The translations under genes were made by a program, and so were the position numbers. A DNA stretch of 64,000 nucleotides, taken from positions 434,001-498,000 of the forward strand of contig NZ_CP027786.1 in the NCBI RefSeq assembly GCF_003795145.1. Direction: 5' to 3'. This stretch comes from Tetragenococcus koreensis. Lineage in GTDB: Bacteria; Bacillota; Bacilli; Lactobacillales; Enterococcaceae. Positions within the stretch are counted from its first letter, which is position 1; each line of letters begins with the position of its first letter. Below the pieces are notes generated by a model. The model was given only the letters and a program-made list of their open reading frames with translations. It had not been told where the DNA came from and did no database searches. This document shows, in pieces, positions 30,351 through 40,580 of this stretch.

Positions 30351-31719
30351 AGAATATAAAACAATCACTGAAGTAGTCGGTCCTTTAATGATGGTAGAAA
30401 ATGTTGAAGGGGTAAAATCCGAAGAACTGATTGAAGTGCGCATGCAAAATGGTGAAACGCGCCAGGGACAAGTCTTAGAAATCGAAGAAGATAAAGCCTT
30501 AATTCAAATTTTTGAAGGAACTTCTGGGGTCAATATGAAAGAATCGGTAGTCCGTTTTCTAGGCCATCCCTTGGAATTTGGCGTATCTGAGGATATTCTA
30601 GGGCGTGAATTTGATGGCTTAGGTCGTCCTAAAGATGGCGGGGCAGAAATCTTACCCGAAAAAACACTTGATATTAACGGAGAAGCGATCAATCCTTACT
30701 CACGTGATTATCCTGACGAATTTATTCAAACGGGAATTTCGACTATTGACCACTTGAACACCTTAGTACGAGGCCAAAAATTGCCGGTTTTTTCTGCTTC
30801 TGGTTTACCTCACAAAGAATTGGCGGCTCAAATTGCGCGTCAAGCAACTGTTTTAAATTCAGATGATGAGTTTGCTGTGGTGTTTGCCGGTATTGGGATT
30901 ACCTTTGAAGAAGCGGAGTTTTTTATGCAAGACTTTCGTGACACAGGGGCGATTGATCATTCCGTTGTCTTCATGAATTTAGCGAGTGATCCTGCCATTG
31001 AACGAATTGCGACTCCGAAAGTAGCCTTGACTGCTGCCGAATATTTAGCCTATGAAAAAGGGATGCACGTATTAGTCATTATGACAGATATGACTAACTA
31101 CTGTGAAGCTTTACGTGAAATATCTGCTTCGCGTCGTGAAGTTCCTGGACGTCGTGGTTATCCAGGCTACCTATATACCAATTTAGCCACTTTGTATGAA
31201 AGAGCGGGAAGAATCAAAGGCGCTAGTGGTTCGGTAACGCAGATCCCGATACTAACGATGCCAGAAGAAGATATCACCCATCCAATTCCTGACTTGACAG
31301 GCTATATTACGGAAGGACAAATTATTCTCTCACGTGATTTATATAAAAATGGGATCCAACCACCAATTGATGTCCTGCCTTCGTTATCCCGTCTAAAAGA
31401 TAAAGGGACCGGAGAAGGCAAGACAAGGCGAGACCATGCAGCAACTATGAACCAATTATTTACTGCTTATGCACAAGGAAAGCAAGCTAAAGAGCTAGCC
31501 GTCGTTTTAGGTGAAGATGCTTTATCTGAATCAGATAAAATTTACTCTAAATTTGCAGATGAATTCGAGGACAAGTATGTAAACCAAGGTTTTAAAACGA
31601 ACCGAACGATTGAAGAATCGTTAGATTTAGGTTGGAAATTACTGGATATGCTTCCTCGAAATGAATTAAAACGAATCAAAGACGACATGCTCGATGAATT
31701 TCTTCCAGAAAAGGAGTAG
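30343..31719 (+). CDS. ntpB: V-type Na+-ATPase subunit B (NtpB)
   Basis: 458 residues, as in E. hirae. The region equivalent to Walker A reads [17 protein letters not shown], lacking the P-loop lysine as usual for B subunits. [32 protein letters not shown] is seen in pieces typical of the family, including the arginine finger area. It forms the hexamer with NtpA. AAAAGGAG in ntpA precedes the ATG. Confidence 0.96.
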   Translation: MIKEYKTITEVVGPLMMVENVEGVKSEELIEVRMQNGETRQGQVLEIEEDKALIQIFEGTSGVNMKESVVRFLGHPLEFGVSEDILGREFDGLGRPKDGGAEILPEKTLDINGEAINPYSRDYPDEFIQTGISTIDHLNTLVRGQKLPVFSASGLPHKELAAQIARQATVLNSDDEFAVVFAGIGITFEEAEFFMQDFRDTGAIDHSVVFMNLASDPAIERIATPKVALTAAEYLAYEKGMHVLVIMTDMTNYCEALREISASRREVPGRRGYPGYLYTNLATLYERAGRIKGASGSVTQIPILTMPEEDITHPIPDLTGYITEGQIILSRDLYKNGIQPPIDVLPSLSRLKDKGTGEGKTRRDHAATMNQLFTAYAQGKQAKELAVVLGEDALSESDKIYSKFADEFEDKYVNQGFKTNRTIEESLDLGWKLLDMLPRNELKRIKDDMLDEFLPEKE

Positions 31720-31725
31720 GTTGCT

Positions 31726-32358
31726 ATGGCAAAATTAGATGTTCAAGCCACTCGGATGGAAATGTCTCATCTTTCTGATCAATTATCAACGGCCAAAAGA
31801 GGCCATAAGCTGTTAAAAGATAAGCAAGATGAATTGATGCGGCAGTTTATTACATTGATTCGTAAAAATAATGAATTACGCAAAGAAGTAGAAGAGAAAA
31901 TGGCACGTGCTATGAAAGCTTTTCGTTTAGCCAATGCATCTTTGAATGAAAATTTTATCGAAGAAATGTTCATTTTACCAGCAGCAAATGTCACCTTAGA
32001 TATGGCAAAAAAAAATATTATGAGTGTGTCTGTGCCGATTATGAACTTTCAATATGATGAAGATTTCTTAGAAGCGCCCATTGAGTATGGTTTTTTAAAT
32101 TCCAACGCTCCATTAGATAAATCGATTGATGGGTTTACAGATGTTTTACCGCAGTTGTTGGAACTAACTGAAATTGAAAAAACTTGTCAGCTCCTTTCCG
32201 ATGAAATTGAAAAAACTCGGAGACGGGTCAACGCACTGGAATATATGACAATTCCTGAATTGGAAGAAACGATTTATTATATTCAGATGAAGTTAGAAGA
32301 AGATGAACGCGCAGGTGTCACAAGAATGATCAAAGTAAAAAATATGCGGCAGAATTAA
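31726..32358 (+). CDS. ntpD: V-type ATPase subunit D (NtpD), central shaft
   Basis: 210 residues, as in E. hirae. Long N- and C-terminal helices ([18 protein letters not shown]; then [20 protein letters not shown]) form the rotating shaft. It starts 6 bases after ntpB. It is the last ATPase gene here; E. hirae continues with ntpH and ntpJ, which are absent apart from a short NtpJ-like remnant at 32535. Confidence 0.93.
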   Translation: MAKLDVQATRMEMSHLSDQLSTAKRGHKLLKDKQDELMRQFITLIRKNNELRKEVEEKMARAMKAFRLANASLNENFIEEMFILPAANVTLDMAKKNIMSVSVPIMNFQYDEDFLEAPIEYGFLNSNAPLDKSIDGFTDVLPQLLELTEIEKTCQLLSDEIEKTRRRVNALEYMTIPELEETIYYIQMKLEEDERAGVTRMIKVKNMRQN

Positions 32359-32466
32359 TGATCTTTAGCAGAAATGAGACAAAAAATAGGTCGTAAAGAA
32401 AAGAGAAGTTTATATAAAGTAAAATAAGGTAAAAAAAGACCTTTGGTGGATTTCAATCAAATGATT

Positions 32467-32530
32467 CCTATAAAATAGACATTGGAAAAATCTCTTAGAG
32501 AGGTTCTTTGAACTATTTTATAGGGATGTT
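32467..32530 (+). terminator. Long stem-loop with T run after ntpD
   Basis: CCTATAAAATAG (32467-32478) pairs perfectly with CTATTTTATAGG (32513-32524), then GATGTTTTTT. A smaller CTCTTAGAGAG fold lies in the loop. It can end the ntp operon or attenuate the small ORF that follows 4 bases later. Confidence 0.7.
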
Positions 32531-32534
32531 TTTT

Positions 32535-32636
32535 ATGACAATAGAAACAGAAAAAGTTCGTTTTGCTTCATTTCAATTCTCTTCAGTAAATAAACAGATT
32601 ATCGGTTTTGGATTGTTTGCTATATTTTACCGTTAA
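32535..32636 (+). pseudogene. Short NtpJ/KtrB-like remnant
   Basis: A 33-codon ORF directly behind the stem-loop. FSSVNKQIIGFGLFAIF resembles the first membrane segment of Ktr/NtpJ K+ transporters (FSxVQ....GF pattern), and the position is where E. hirae has ntpJ. It stops after that segment. It could also be an unrelated small membrane peptide. From 32637 to 32865 there is only the leader of the next gene; a cre-like TGTAAGCGCTAATA lies at 32739-32752. Confidence 0.4.
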
Positions 32637-32865
32637 AAAGGTTAGAATATTTAATAAACTGGAATTGCTAATAAATTCTTTATCACAAATTTAACTAATT
32701 GTATTGACTAATTAGTTAAATTGCTATAGGTTGAAATTGTAAGCGCTAATAATATTAGAGGCTCCGCGTTATTTATTAAAATAAGTTGTGTAAGCAATGT
32801 CTTGTGATTTATCAAACAAATTTATAATTGTTTTAGTATTTTTCAACAAAATGGAAGGAAACTAT

Positions 32866-33882
32866 ATGCAAAAAAAATTACATATCGAAAATCAAAATGT
32901 AGATGTAGATCAGTTAATATATAAAATTGGAAGTTATCATTACAATTGGCATAATAATCTTGAATTGTTTTGGTTGATTTCAGGCAGAATTGAAATGACC
33001 GTTGATGGCTGCTCTCAAGTTATGGAAAAAGGCGATATAATTTTAATAAACTCTAACAGTGGACATGTCACATTTGCTTTAAAACCTAATAGTATAGCTA
33101 TGAGAATGTATATTTCCCCAGATTTTTTTATTAAAAATAGCTATAATTTGGATCAAGGTTATTTTGAATTAAATACGTTATGGGAAAAAAACAACCCTGT
33201 CTTTCAACATTTAAGAAAAGCTTTGGCTAATTTATATTTGTGTACTGAAAATGGTACAAAAAATTTAGTAAAAATAAATAAATATTTATTTTCCATTGCA
33301 GATTTGCTTTCAGAGTTTTATCAAAAAGGCAACAAAAAAATGAACCTTCAAGCGGTTACACAAGGTGAAACAGCAATGGATACTGTAGTTGAGTATATAA
33401 AAAATCATTATGCAGAAGAGATCACTTTAGATTTATTAGCCAAAAAATGCAACTATTCTTCCTCATATTTATCTAAATTGTTTAAGTCGGAACTTGGGAT
33501 AAATTTTTATGAATACTTAACCCGGCATCGTTTGATTTATGCTATAAAGGATTTAGCAAACCCTGAACTAAAAATATCAGAAATTACTTTTAGGAATGGT
33601 TTTAGTGATGTCAAATCCTTTAATAATATGTTTAAAAAACACTTCCAACAGACTCCATCAGCTTACCGTAACCAATTAAATAATGATTTAAAAATAGTGG
33701 ATAGGCAATTTAAGAAAGATTTGACGACTGAAGAAAAAGAGGATATTACCTTGTACCTAAAAAAATTAGTATCTAATGGTAGTGTACAACTTGAAAATCC
33801 GTGTTCTGGTTGCTTGGCAAAAGAATACGAAGAAAAATATTTTGGTTTAGTAAAAAATATAAAACAAGTCATGCCAAACTAA
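32866..33882 (+). CDS. AraC-family regulator with cupin domain and C-terminal CxxC tail
   Basis: 338 residues from ATG 32866, chosen because GGAAGGAAAC lies 6-7 bases upstream; the frame is open further up without a good site. A cupin part (SYHYNWHNNLELFWLISG, GDIILINSNSGH) is followed by two HTH units (LDLLAKKCNYSSSYLSKLFK and ISEITFRNGFSDVKSFNNMFK). About 75 extra residues follow, with PCSGCLAKEYEEKYFG, unusual for AraC proteins. It probably controls the divergently unlinked downstream tartrate/dicarboxylate genes. A terminator follows. Confidence 0.85.
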   Translation: MQKKLHIENQNVDVDQLIYKIGSYHYNWHNNLELFWLISGRIEMTVDGCSQVMEKGDIILINSNSGHVTFALKPNSIAMRMYISPDFFIKNSYNLDQGYFELNTLWEKNNPVFQHLRKALANLYLCTENGTKNLVKINKYLFSIADLLSEFYQKGNKKMNLQAVTQGETAMDTVVEYIKNHYAEEITLDLLAKKCNYSSSYLSKLFKSELGINFYEYLTRHRLIYAIKDLANPELKISEITFRNGFSDVKSFNNMFKKHFQQTPSAYRNQLNNDLKIVDRQFKKDLTTEEKEDITLYLKKLVSNGSVQLENPCSGCLAKEYEEKYFGLVKNIKQVMPN

Positions 33883-33940
33883 AAAATGGATAGTCGATTT
33901 TTGTTGTAACTTTTTAGTCAATAATCAGCTTAGCTTATGG

Positions 33941-33968
33941 GAAACGGTTTAATACCGTTTCTTTTTTT
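33941..33968 (+). terminator. Terminator of the AraC gene
   Basis: GAAACGGT (33941-33948) pairs with ACCGTTTC (33954-33961), then seven T. Confidence 0.9.
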
Positions 33969-34192
33969 GCGCTTAAATAAACAAAAAGATACTTGGTAAA
34001 TATGTAATTCGATATAAAAAATATTGTGAACTGTTTAATTATCGGATAGAAATACTATTTACATTTGTCATAATTAAACATAGTTAATTGTTCGTAAGTT
34101 AGGGGATGTTTGATTAAGGAAAAGTATAGACAGAAGCATCTAAATAAATTGTTTTGTATATTAAATATTTTAAAAATAGGGGGGACCGCGTT

Positions 34193-35113
34193 ATGAGATA
34201 TACGTATGAAGAAGTCGCGTTGTCAACAGAAGCGAAAAAAATGAGAGATATATTGGTCGATTATATTGGCGTTGTTAGTCATAGGTTACCTGATGATATT
34301 GCAATGAAAATTAAAGAATTAGGAAAAATTGAGATAGATCCGTTACAACAATTAGTTTATGCCACTATGAGAGAAAACCAAATGCTTGCTGAAGACTTAG
34401 ACCGTCCGAGTTGTCAAGACACCGGGGCTTTACAATTTTTTATTAAAGTAGGTACTAATTTTCCACTAATCAATGAATTAAATGTAATTTTAAAAGAAGC
34501 AGTTTACTTGGCAACCAAGAGTATCCCATTACGACATAATGCAGTTGAAACGTTTGACGAATATAATACTGGGTTAAATATTGGAACCGGTTTACCTACG
34601 ATTTACACTGAACTTGAACAAGATAGCGACACCATTGAGCTTTATGTATATATGGCTGGAGGTGGCTGTACTTTACCTGGTGCTGCTAAAGTTTTAATGC
34701 CAGGGGAAGGATATGAAGGCGTTGTTCGTTTTGTGATGGATCAAATGACTAGTTATGGGATTAACGCTTGTCCTCCTTTACTTGTAGGAATTGGCGTAGC
34801 TACTTCTGTGGAAACGGCAGCAATGAATTCTAAATTTGCTTTAATGCGTCGCGCAGAAAGTATTAGCCCTAATGAAAATGCGGCTAAAATGGAAGGTTTG
34901 TTAGAAGAAGGGATTAATAACATTGGTTTAGGTCCTCAAGGATTTGGTGGACAAAAGTCAGTAATGGGCGTAAATATTATCAATACTGCCCGTCATCCTT
35001 CTACGATAGGTGTTGCTTTAAACACGGGTTGCTGGTCTCATCGTAGAGGGAAAATTATTTTCGATAATAATTTAAATTATGAATTACCATTACACGAAGG
35101 AGTATCACTATGA
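34193..35113 (+). CDS. ttdA: L(+)-tartrate dehydratase / class I fumarase, alpha subunit
   Basis: 306 residues. RPSCQDTGALQFF, YMAGGGCTLPGAAKV and NTGCWSHRRGK contain the three cysteines expected to bind the [4Fe-4S] cluster. ATG 34193 is preferred, with AGGGGGG upstream. The next gene overlaps by 4 bases and encodes the beta subunit. Downstream genes for an anion carrier and oxaloacetate decarboxylase favour tartrate-to-oxaloacetate chemistry, but fumarate/malate interconversion cannot be excluded from sequence alone. Confidence 0.85.
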   Translation: MRYTYEEVALSTEAKKMRDILVDYIGVVSHRLPDDIAMKIKELGKIEIDPLQQLVYATMRENQMLAEDLDRPSCQDTGALQFFIKVGTNFPLINELNVILKEAVYLATKSIPLRHNAVETFDEYNTGLNIGTGLPTIYTELEQDSDTIELYVYMAGGGCTLPGAAKVLMPGEGYEGVVRFVMDQMTSYGINACPPLLVGIGVATSVETAAMNSKFALMRRAESISPNENAAKMEGLLEEGINNIGLGPQGFGGQKSVMGVNIINTARHPSTIGVALNTGCWSHRRGKIIFDNNLNYELPLHEGVSL

Positions 35114-35721
35114 AAGAATTTCACTTAACTACACCTATTTCAGAAGAAGATATTAAGGATGTTCAAATTGGAGATATTGTTTATTTGGATGGAATTATCG
35201 TAACTTGTCGAGATGTTGCTCATCGTCGTGTCGTTGAAGAAGGGCTAGACCTACCTGTTGATGTTAAAGATAAGGCTATTTTACATGCTGGACCGATTAT
35301 TAAAGAAAAAGAGAACGGTCAACATGAAATGGTTGCTGTTGGTCCCACTACAAGTATGCGAATGGAAAAATTTGAAGAACAATTTATAAAAAAAACGGGG
35401 GTACGGTTAGTTGTTGGCAAAGGGGGAATGGGCCCGGGCACTGAAGCTGGGTGTAAAAATTATAATGCTTTACATCTTGTATATCCGGCAGGGAATGCTG
35501 TCTTTGCTGCGACTAAAGTTGAAAAAATTGTAGACGCACAATGGAAAGATCTAGGCATGCCAGAAACACTATGGGCTTGTCAGGTGAAAGATTACGGGCC
35601 ATTAGTGGTTTCAATTGATACAAATGGTGATAATTTATTTGAAAAAAATAAAATTGAATTTAATAAGCGTAAAGAAGAAGAAATTGCACGAATTAATAAA
35701 GAAGTAAGGTTTATCAAGTAA
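35110..35721 (+). CDS. ttdB: L(+)-tartrate dehydratase / class I fumarase, beta subunit
   Basis: 203 residues, close to E. coli TtdB length. GDIVYLDGIIVTCRDVAHRR, LHAGPI, VGPTTSMRME and VGKGGMGPGTE are family signatures of the C-terminal fumarase domain. It begins in the alpha stop, so the two subunits are translationally coupled. It is followed 49 bases later by a transporter gene. Confidence 0.85.
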   Translation: MKEFHLTTPISEEDIKDVQIGDIVYLDGIIVTCRDVAHRRVVEEGLDLPVDVKDKAILHAGPIIKEKENGQHEMVAVGPTTSMRMEKFEEQFIKKTGVRLVVGKGGMGPGTEAGCKNYNALHLVYPAGNAVFAATKVEKIVDAQWKDLGMPETLWACQVKDYGPLVVSIDTNGDNLFEKNKIEFNKRKEEEIARINKEVRFIK

Positions 35722-35770
35722 AGCTGATAAGAACGCTTTACTTGAATAAATCATAGGAAGGAGAAATTCA

Positions 35771-37042
35771 ATGGATTCTGCTGTTATTACACTTCTATTT
35801 TTGGCTTTCGCCATTGTTATGTTTGTAATGGAAAAAATACCTATCGTGCTTACTTCTATGATTGTCTGTATAGGTTTGGTTTTGACGAGAGTATTAGGTC
35901 CAGAAGAAGCTTTTTATGGTTTTGTGGATACTAATGTGATTTTATTTGTGGCGATGTTCATTGTTGGCGGGGCTCTTTTTGAAACGGGAATGGCAAATAG
36001 GATCGGTGGTCTTGTCTGTAAATTTGCTAAGACAGAAAGGCAACTGATTGTCGCTATTATGGTTATTACAGGAATGATGTCTGGTTTTTTGTCTAATACA
36101 GGTTCGGCAGCAGTCTTAATTCCTGTTGTGGTGGGAATTGCTTCTAAAACTGGATATTCGCGATCAAGGTTATTATTACCATTAGCTTTAGCAGCAGCGA
36201 TGGGAGGAAATCTTTCTCTCATTGGCGCACCTGGGAACTTGATCGCTCAATCAGCTTTACAAGATGCAGGATTAAGTTTTGGCTTTTTTGAATTTGGATA
36301 TATTGGACTTCCAATTTTAATTTGCGGAATTTTTTTCTATAGCTTTATCGGTTATCGTTTTTTGCCTAACGAAACCAGAACTGATGAGAATAGTACGTTT
36401 TCAGCAGAAGATGATAATTTTTCTTATGTTCCAAAATGGAAACAAACTTTGTCGTTAATCATCTTGATTATGACTATTTTAGGTATGATCTTTGAAAATC
36501 AGATTGGAATACCTTTGTATATTACCGGATGTGTGGGTGCAATATTCCTTGTTTTATTTGGAGTGATTACAGAAAAACAAGCATATAAAGCCATTGATAT
36601 GCAAACAATTTTTCTGTTTGGAGGGACGTTAGCTTTAGCAAATGCTTTAGAAACTACAGGAGCTGGAAATTTAATCGCAGATACTGTTATTGGCTTATTG
36701 GGACAGAATGCTTCACCATTTGCTTTATTAATAGCTGTTTTCCTATTGGCAGCCATTTTAACCAATTTTATGTCGAATACGGCAGCCACTGCATTATTAG
36801 TTCCAATAAGTTTGTCTATTGCAACAGAGATGGGAGCTGACCCAAGAGCAGTTTTAATGGCAACCGTTATAGGAGGTTCTTGTGCTTATGCAACTCCGAT
36901 TGGAATGCCTGCTAATGCAATGGTTTTATCACCAGGGGGCTATCGTTTCATAGACTATATAAAAGCAGGTCTACCATTGATGATAGTTTCCACAATTATT
37001 GCTCTGGTATTATTGCCCATTCTTTTTCCATTTTATTCTTAG
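35771..37042 (+). CDS. DASS/SLC13-like dicarboxylate carrier
   Basis: 423 residues, about 11 hydrophobic segments. SNTGSAAVLIPV and, in the second half, SNTAATALLVPIS form the paired hairpin signatures (SNT) of the DASS/ArsB superfamily. Context (tartrate dehydratase upstream) suggests uptake of tartrate or a related dicarboxylate, perhaps in exchange for a product or with Na+. AAGGAG precedes the ATG. No terminator of its own is evident; 37043-37260 contains nothing recognisable. Confidence 0.8.
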   Translation: MDSAVITLLFLAFAIVMFVMEKIPIVLTSMIVCIGLVLTRVLGPEEAFYGFVDTNVILFVAMFIVGGALFETGMANRIGGLVCKFAKTERQLIVAIMVITGMMSGFLSNTGSAAVLIPVVVGIASKTGYSRSRLLLPLALAAAMGGNLSLIGAPGNLIAQSALQDAGLSFGFFEFGYIGLPILICGIFFYSFIGYRFLPNETRTDENSTFSAEDDNFSYVPKWKQTLSLIILIMTILGMIFENQIGIPLYITGCVGAIFLVLFGVITEKQAYKAIDMQTIFLFGGTLALANALETTGAGNLIADTVIGLLGQNASPFALLIAVFLLAAILTNFMSNTAATALLVPISLSIATEMGADPRAVLMATVIGGSCAYATPIGMPANAMVLSPGGYRFIDYIKAGLPLMIVSTIIALVLLPILFPFYS

Positions 37043-37261
37043 GGGTATAGTAGTTATCGCTAACTTGAAATTTTTACTCACGAAAGAGACTGATTATTTA
37101 CAGAATTTCTCGTGATTTGATACTGATATATCATATATTTATCTACTTTATAGCCTTTAGGAATTTAGCAATTTAGCAATAATTCAAGCATGTGGAATCG
37201 TTATAGTAAAATTTACGCTGATCCACTTTTGATATATTTAATTATGAAAATAATAAGTTTA

Positions 37262-37322
37262 TAAAAAAAGAACGCCCTTTGGTTAATTTCATTTCTTTGA
37301 AATTGCCAAAGGACGGCTTAGA
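37262..37322 (-). terminator. Terminator of the minus-strand carrier pseudogene
   Basis: On the minus strand CCTTTGG...CCAAAGG arms flank an inner GAAATT/AATTTC stem, followed by TTCTTTTTTT. It lies just beyond the stop at 37359. Confidence 0.75.
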
Positions 37323-38059
37323 TTTGTTACACTAACTTCAATATTCAATAATTCATTATCATAATAGTATTGAGAACAACACACTTGCAATAACTAAGAT
37401 AATAGCTCCGCCTAAACGACTAGATAATTGAGCGTAAGCCATTAATCCCATGCGGTTAGCAGCACCTAATACGGCTAAGTCTCCTGAACCGCCACGATTT
37501 GCCATACATAGTCCAGCTGTAACAGCTGTATCGATTGGGTAAAACCCTACTAGGTAACCAACAGCACCTGATCCAAGTACTGCACCGACGATAATAAATA
37601 AAGCCACAACGATATTTGGAAGTGTAACAGCTGCAAGCAATTCGTTTAGGTCAAGATCGACACCAACACCAACCATGATTAGTAGTGTTAAGTGTTTTGT
37701 AAAGAATGATTGCAAACGTTTAGCTCCCATACGAACATTAAGCGGAACAACCCCTAATGCACAAAGGATAACTACAAAGATAACCATGTAAGCTAATTCG
37801 TGAATTGGGAAACCAAAAATTTCAGGTAATAATACATTACTGAATAATAGACCCACTGAATAAGCTCCAAGAGCAATTAAAAGACCGGATGCAACATCTC
37901 CAAGTGTTGGAGTGTAATCTTCATCTGCAAGATCATTTTCTTCAGCTCCGCGAATGATTGTCTTTCCGTCACCTGTTAGTTTAGGGAAAGCATCTCCAAG
38001 TTTGTTTAGTAAAGCAGCAGCAAAAATCGCAAAAATATTTCCAACAGTTAAGATAATAA

Positions 38060-39580
38060 CTCAAGTTTCGCACATGTAAAATGATATTAAACAACGGTCT
38101 TATCAACTCTTAGGTCGAAAAAAGTCCTGATATTGACTGCCTACCTTTTTATACAAAAAGAACTCCTTTTGTTTTATAATTGATTTAACCACAAACCAAA
38201 AACAAAGGAGTTCTTGCCTTTATGGTACACTTAAAAGCTATTAAAAATCAATTACCGAATGAAATAAAAGCCCTTTTTTCTGAATTAAAAGTCACGCAAT
38301 TTTTAAAACAAGCCCATATGGAAAAGCAAAAAGGGTATTCGGTGGCTATTCTATTCACTTTTCTCTTTAGCCTCGTCTTTAAAGGAAAATCCTTAAACCA
38401 AGTTCTCAGTGGGCGGGAAAGCGACCAATACATGAAAAAAGATACCGTGTATCGATGGATGAACAATCCCCATAACAACTGGCGTCTGTTTTTACTTCGG
38501 TTTAGTGCGTCTGTCATCGAAAAGCTCCATTCTTTAACGGATACGAAAACCCATATTCGGACGTTGATCTTGGATGATTCGACGTTTTATCGTAATCGAA
38601 GCCAAGAGGTACCAGGCTTAGCTCGTCTTTGGATCATGCGCTCAAACAAGGATACAAAGGGTATCGTATGCTTACTTTAGGGTTCTCCGATGGCTATTCT
38701 TTCATTCCGATTGATTTCGGGTTACTATCCGGTAAGAAAAAAGTGAACCAAACAATAGCAGAAAAAGATCAACGAACCGTAGGAGCCAAACGATTCAACG
38801 AATCAAGTCGTAAAATGCCCGAAGTGGCACTTGAGATGGTTCAACGCGCCTTGAACCAAGGGATTTACGCCACCCATGTGTTGATGGATAAATGGTTTAC
38901 TTCCCCTAAAATGATAGACCAATTACACGATATGGGGATTCACACCATTGGGATGGTGAAAAATGGAAAAACCAAATACCTTTTTCATCAACGTTTATAC
39001 AAGCTGGAAGAACTTTATGCCAAATCTACGAAAGAATATACACAAGAAGCGATTATTTCCTCGATTGTGGTGAAACCAAGCTCCGGCAAAAATCCCGTGA
39101 AAATCGTTTTTGTCAAAAATCACAATAAGAAAAGTGCTTGGTTGGCGATTATGACCGATGATCTGGATTTATCTTCCCAAGAAATGGTCAAAACATACTC
39201 GGCGAGATGGGACATCGAGACATTTTTTAAGGCATCGAAATCATTGCTTCATCTGACTAAAGAAACACAAACGCGACATTATCAAGCCTTAATTTGTCAC
39301 ACCACCATTGTGTTCACACGGTATATTTTATTAAGCTGGCAGCAGCGCTGTGCCAATGATGAGCGGACCTTAGGTGGCTTATTTTATGAACTGGGCGATC
39401 AAATAAAAGAACTCGATTGGTCCGCTGCTCTTATCGAATTAGTACATATTATTCAAGCGGTAAGTGAAGAATCAGGAAGCCAATTACAAGATTTTATTAC
39501 AAGTCAACTCCAACACTGGGTGGATACTCTGCCCCGTTATATCAAGGCTTATCTCCCAGATTTGGTGTGCGAAACTTGAG
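38060..39580 (+). mobile_element. IS4-family-like insertion sequence inside the 2HCT carrier gene
   Basis: 1521 bp with perfect 15-bp terminal inverted repeats CTCAAGTTTCGCACA / TGTGCGAAACTTGAG. It is flanked by the 7-bp direct repeat ATAATAA (38053-38059 and 39581-39587), a clear target duplication. The repeats are still identical, so insertion is recent on this scale. Its own transposase is frameshifted. Confidence 0.95.
38222..39579 (+). pseudogene. IS4-like transposase, frameshifted
   Basis: The first frame runs 38222-38680 and carries LILDDSTFYRNR (first Asp). A second frame, -1 relative, open from about 38629 to 39579, carries VLMDKWFTSP (second Asp) and YSARWDIETFFKASK, the Y-2-R-3-E-6-K signature of IS4 elements. 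Homology to the intact transposase at 51752 resumes near ARL/DHALKQ, so one base has been lost around 38620-38630. No classic slippery heptamer is there, so mutation is likelier than programmed frameshifting. The stop lies in the right terminal repeat. Confidence 0.85.
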
Positions 39581-40580
39581 ATAATAATAGCAAAACTGTA
39601 GTAAACTTCGCTTCCTTCACCAGTAATACCAGCATAAACTTCAGATAGAGGAATTGCGCCACCACCGTTTCCGCCGCCCATAATAGGTAGCGTATAGTGA
39701 GTAATCGCTTCCCCAGGCGTAATACCGAAAAATAGACCGCCTAAGATAGCAAGCAACATAGCGCCTACTAAACCACCAAGTATAGCCGGGAAATAACCGG
39801 CAAAACTTTTCATTAATATCTTTCTTTCTAAAGATAATACCGATCCAGTAATTAATACAACAATATAAAATGATAGAAAGTTAATTTCACTCGTAAAATT
39901 ATCAATAGAAGATACATAAGTTGATGGGATTAAATTATAAGTTCCGATAACTGATGTACCAATAAATGCTAACAGAATTCCTCCGCCAATGTATTTATTC
40001 CAAATAGGTAGACGTTTGCCGATTTCATTTAAAGGAATACCAATTGCTAACATAAGGGCAAAAGTACTCGGCATATCGGTACCTAAAGCACCTGAAAACA
40101 TCGCTGAAAGGATAAGTATACAGGCAACAATCGTTACGTACCATGGAGCGCCGTATAATTTCAACCCTTTCTTTTTCTCATCATTAGCCATAAAATTTCG
40201 CTCTCCTTATTATTAAAATTTAATTTTTGTAAATATAGGCTCATTAAGAGTTAATAAATAAATCCTAAACCTCACTTTCTATTTATTTATATAATTAAAT
40301 GCAGATGTTTACTGCATCCTTTAATCACAGAATAATCATAAGGGATGCGGTAACCGTATTCAATGCTTTTTCAAAAAAAGTACACTGAAAAAACACTATA
40401 GAGTGGATTTCTCATCATTAAAAAAGGAAAAATCAAATGGAAAACAAAGTGCAACATGTGTTTTAGGTGTTTTTTTGCCTAACTTTGGTTGACTGGTCTG
40501 GGATATCACGTAAAATGAGATTGTATATGTCAGCTTTTTTTATGAAGGATGATAATAAAAAGAAAGGAAAGGGAAAAGAC

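Larger units (their letters stand above)
37359..40191 (-). pseudogene. 2-hydroxycarboxylate (citrate/malate) carrier, disrupted by an IS
   Basis: The N-terminal part (40191 down to 39588) has GGGNGGGAIPLSEVY, and the C-terminal part (38059 down to 37359) has CMANRGGSGDLAVLG. These are the two GGxG-type loop signatures of the 2HCT family (CitS, CitP, MaeP). Removing the IS and one 7-bp repeat restores a continuous frame through YYSFAIIILTVGNIF, giving about 435 residues. The insertion is therefore the only visible lesion. The carrier is divergent to the oxaloacetate decarboxylase genes, which it would supply. Loss should block that uptake route in this strain. Confidence 0.92.

Noticed and set aside
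38600-38690. Programmed -1 frameshift in the IS4-like transposase
   Set aside because: No canonical slippery heptamer at the junction, and the intact relative at 51752 is encoded in one frame; a one-base deletion is simpler.
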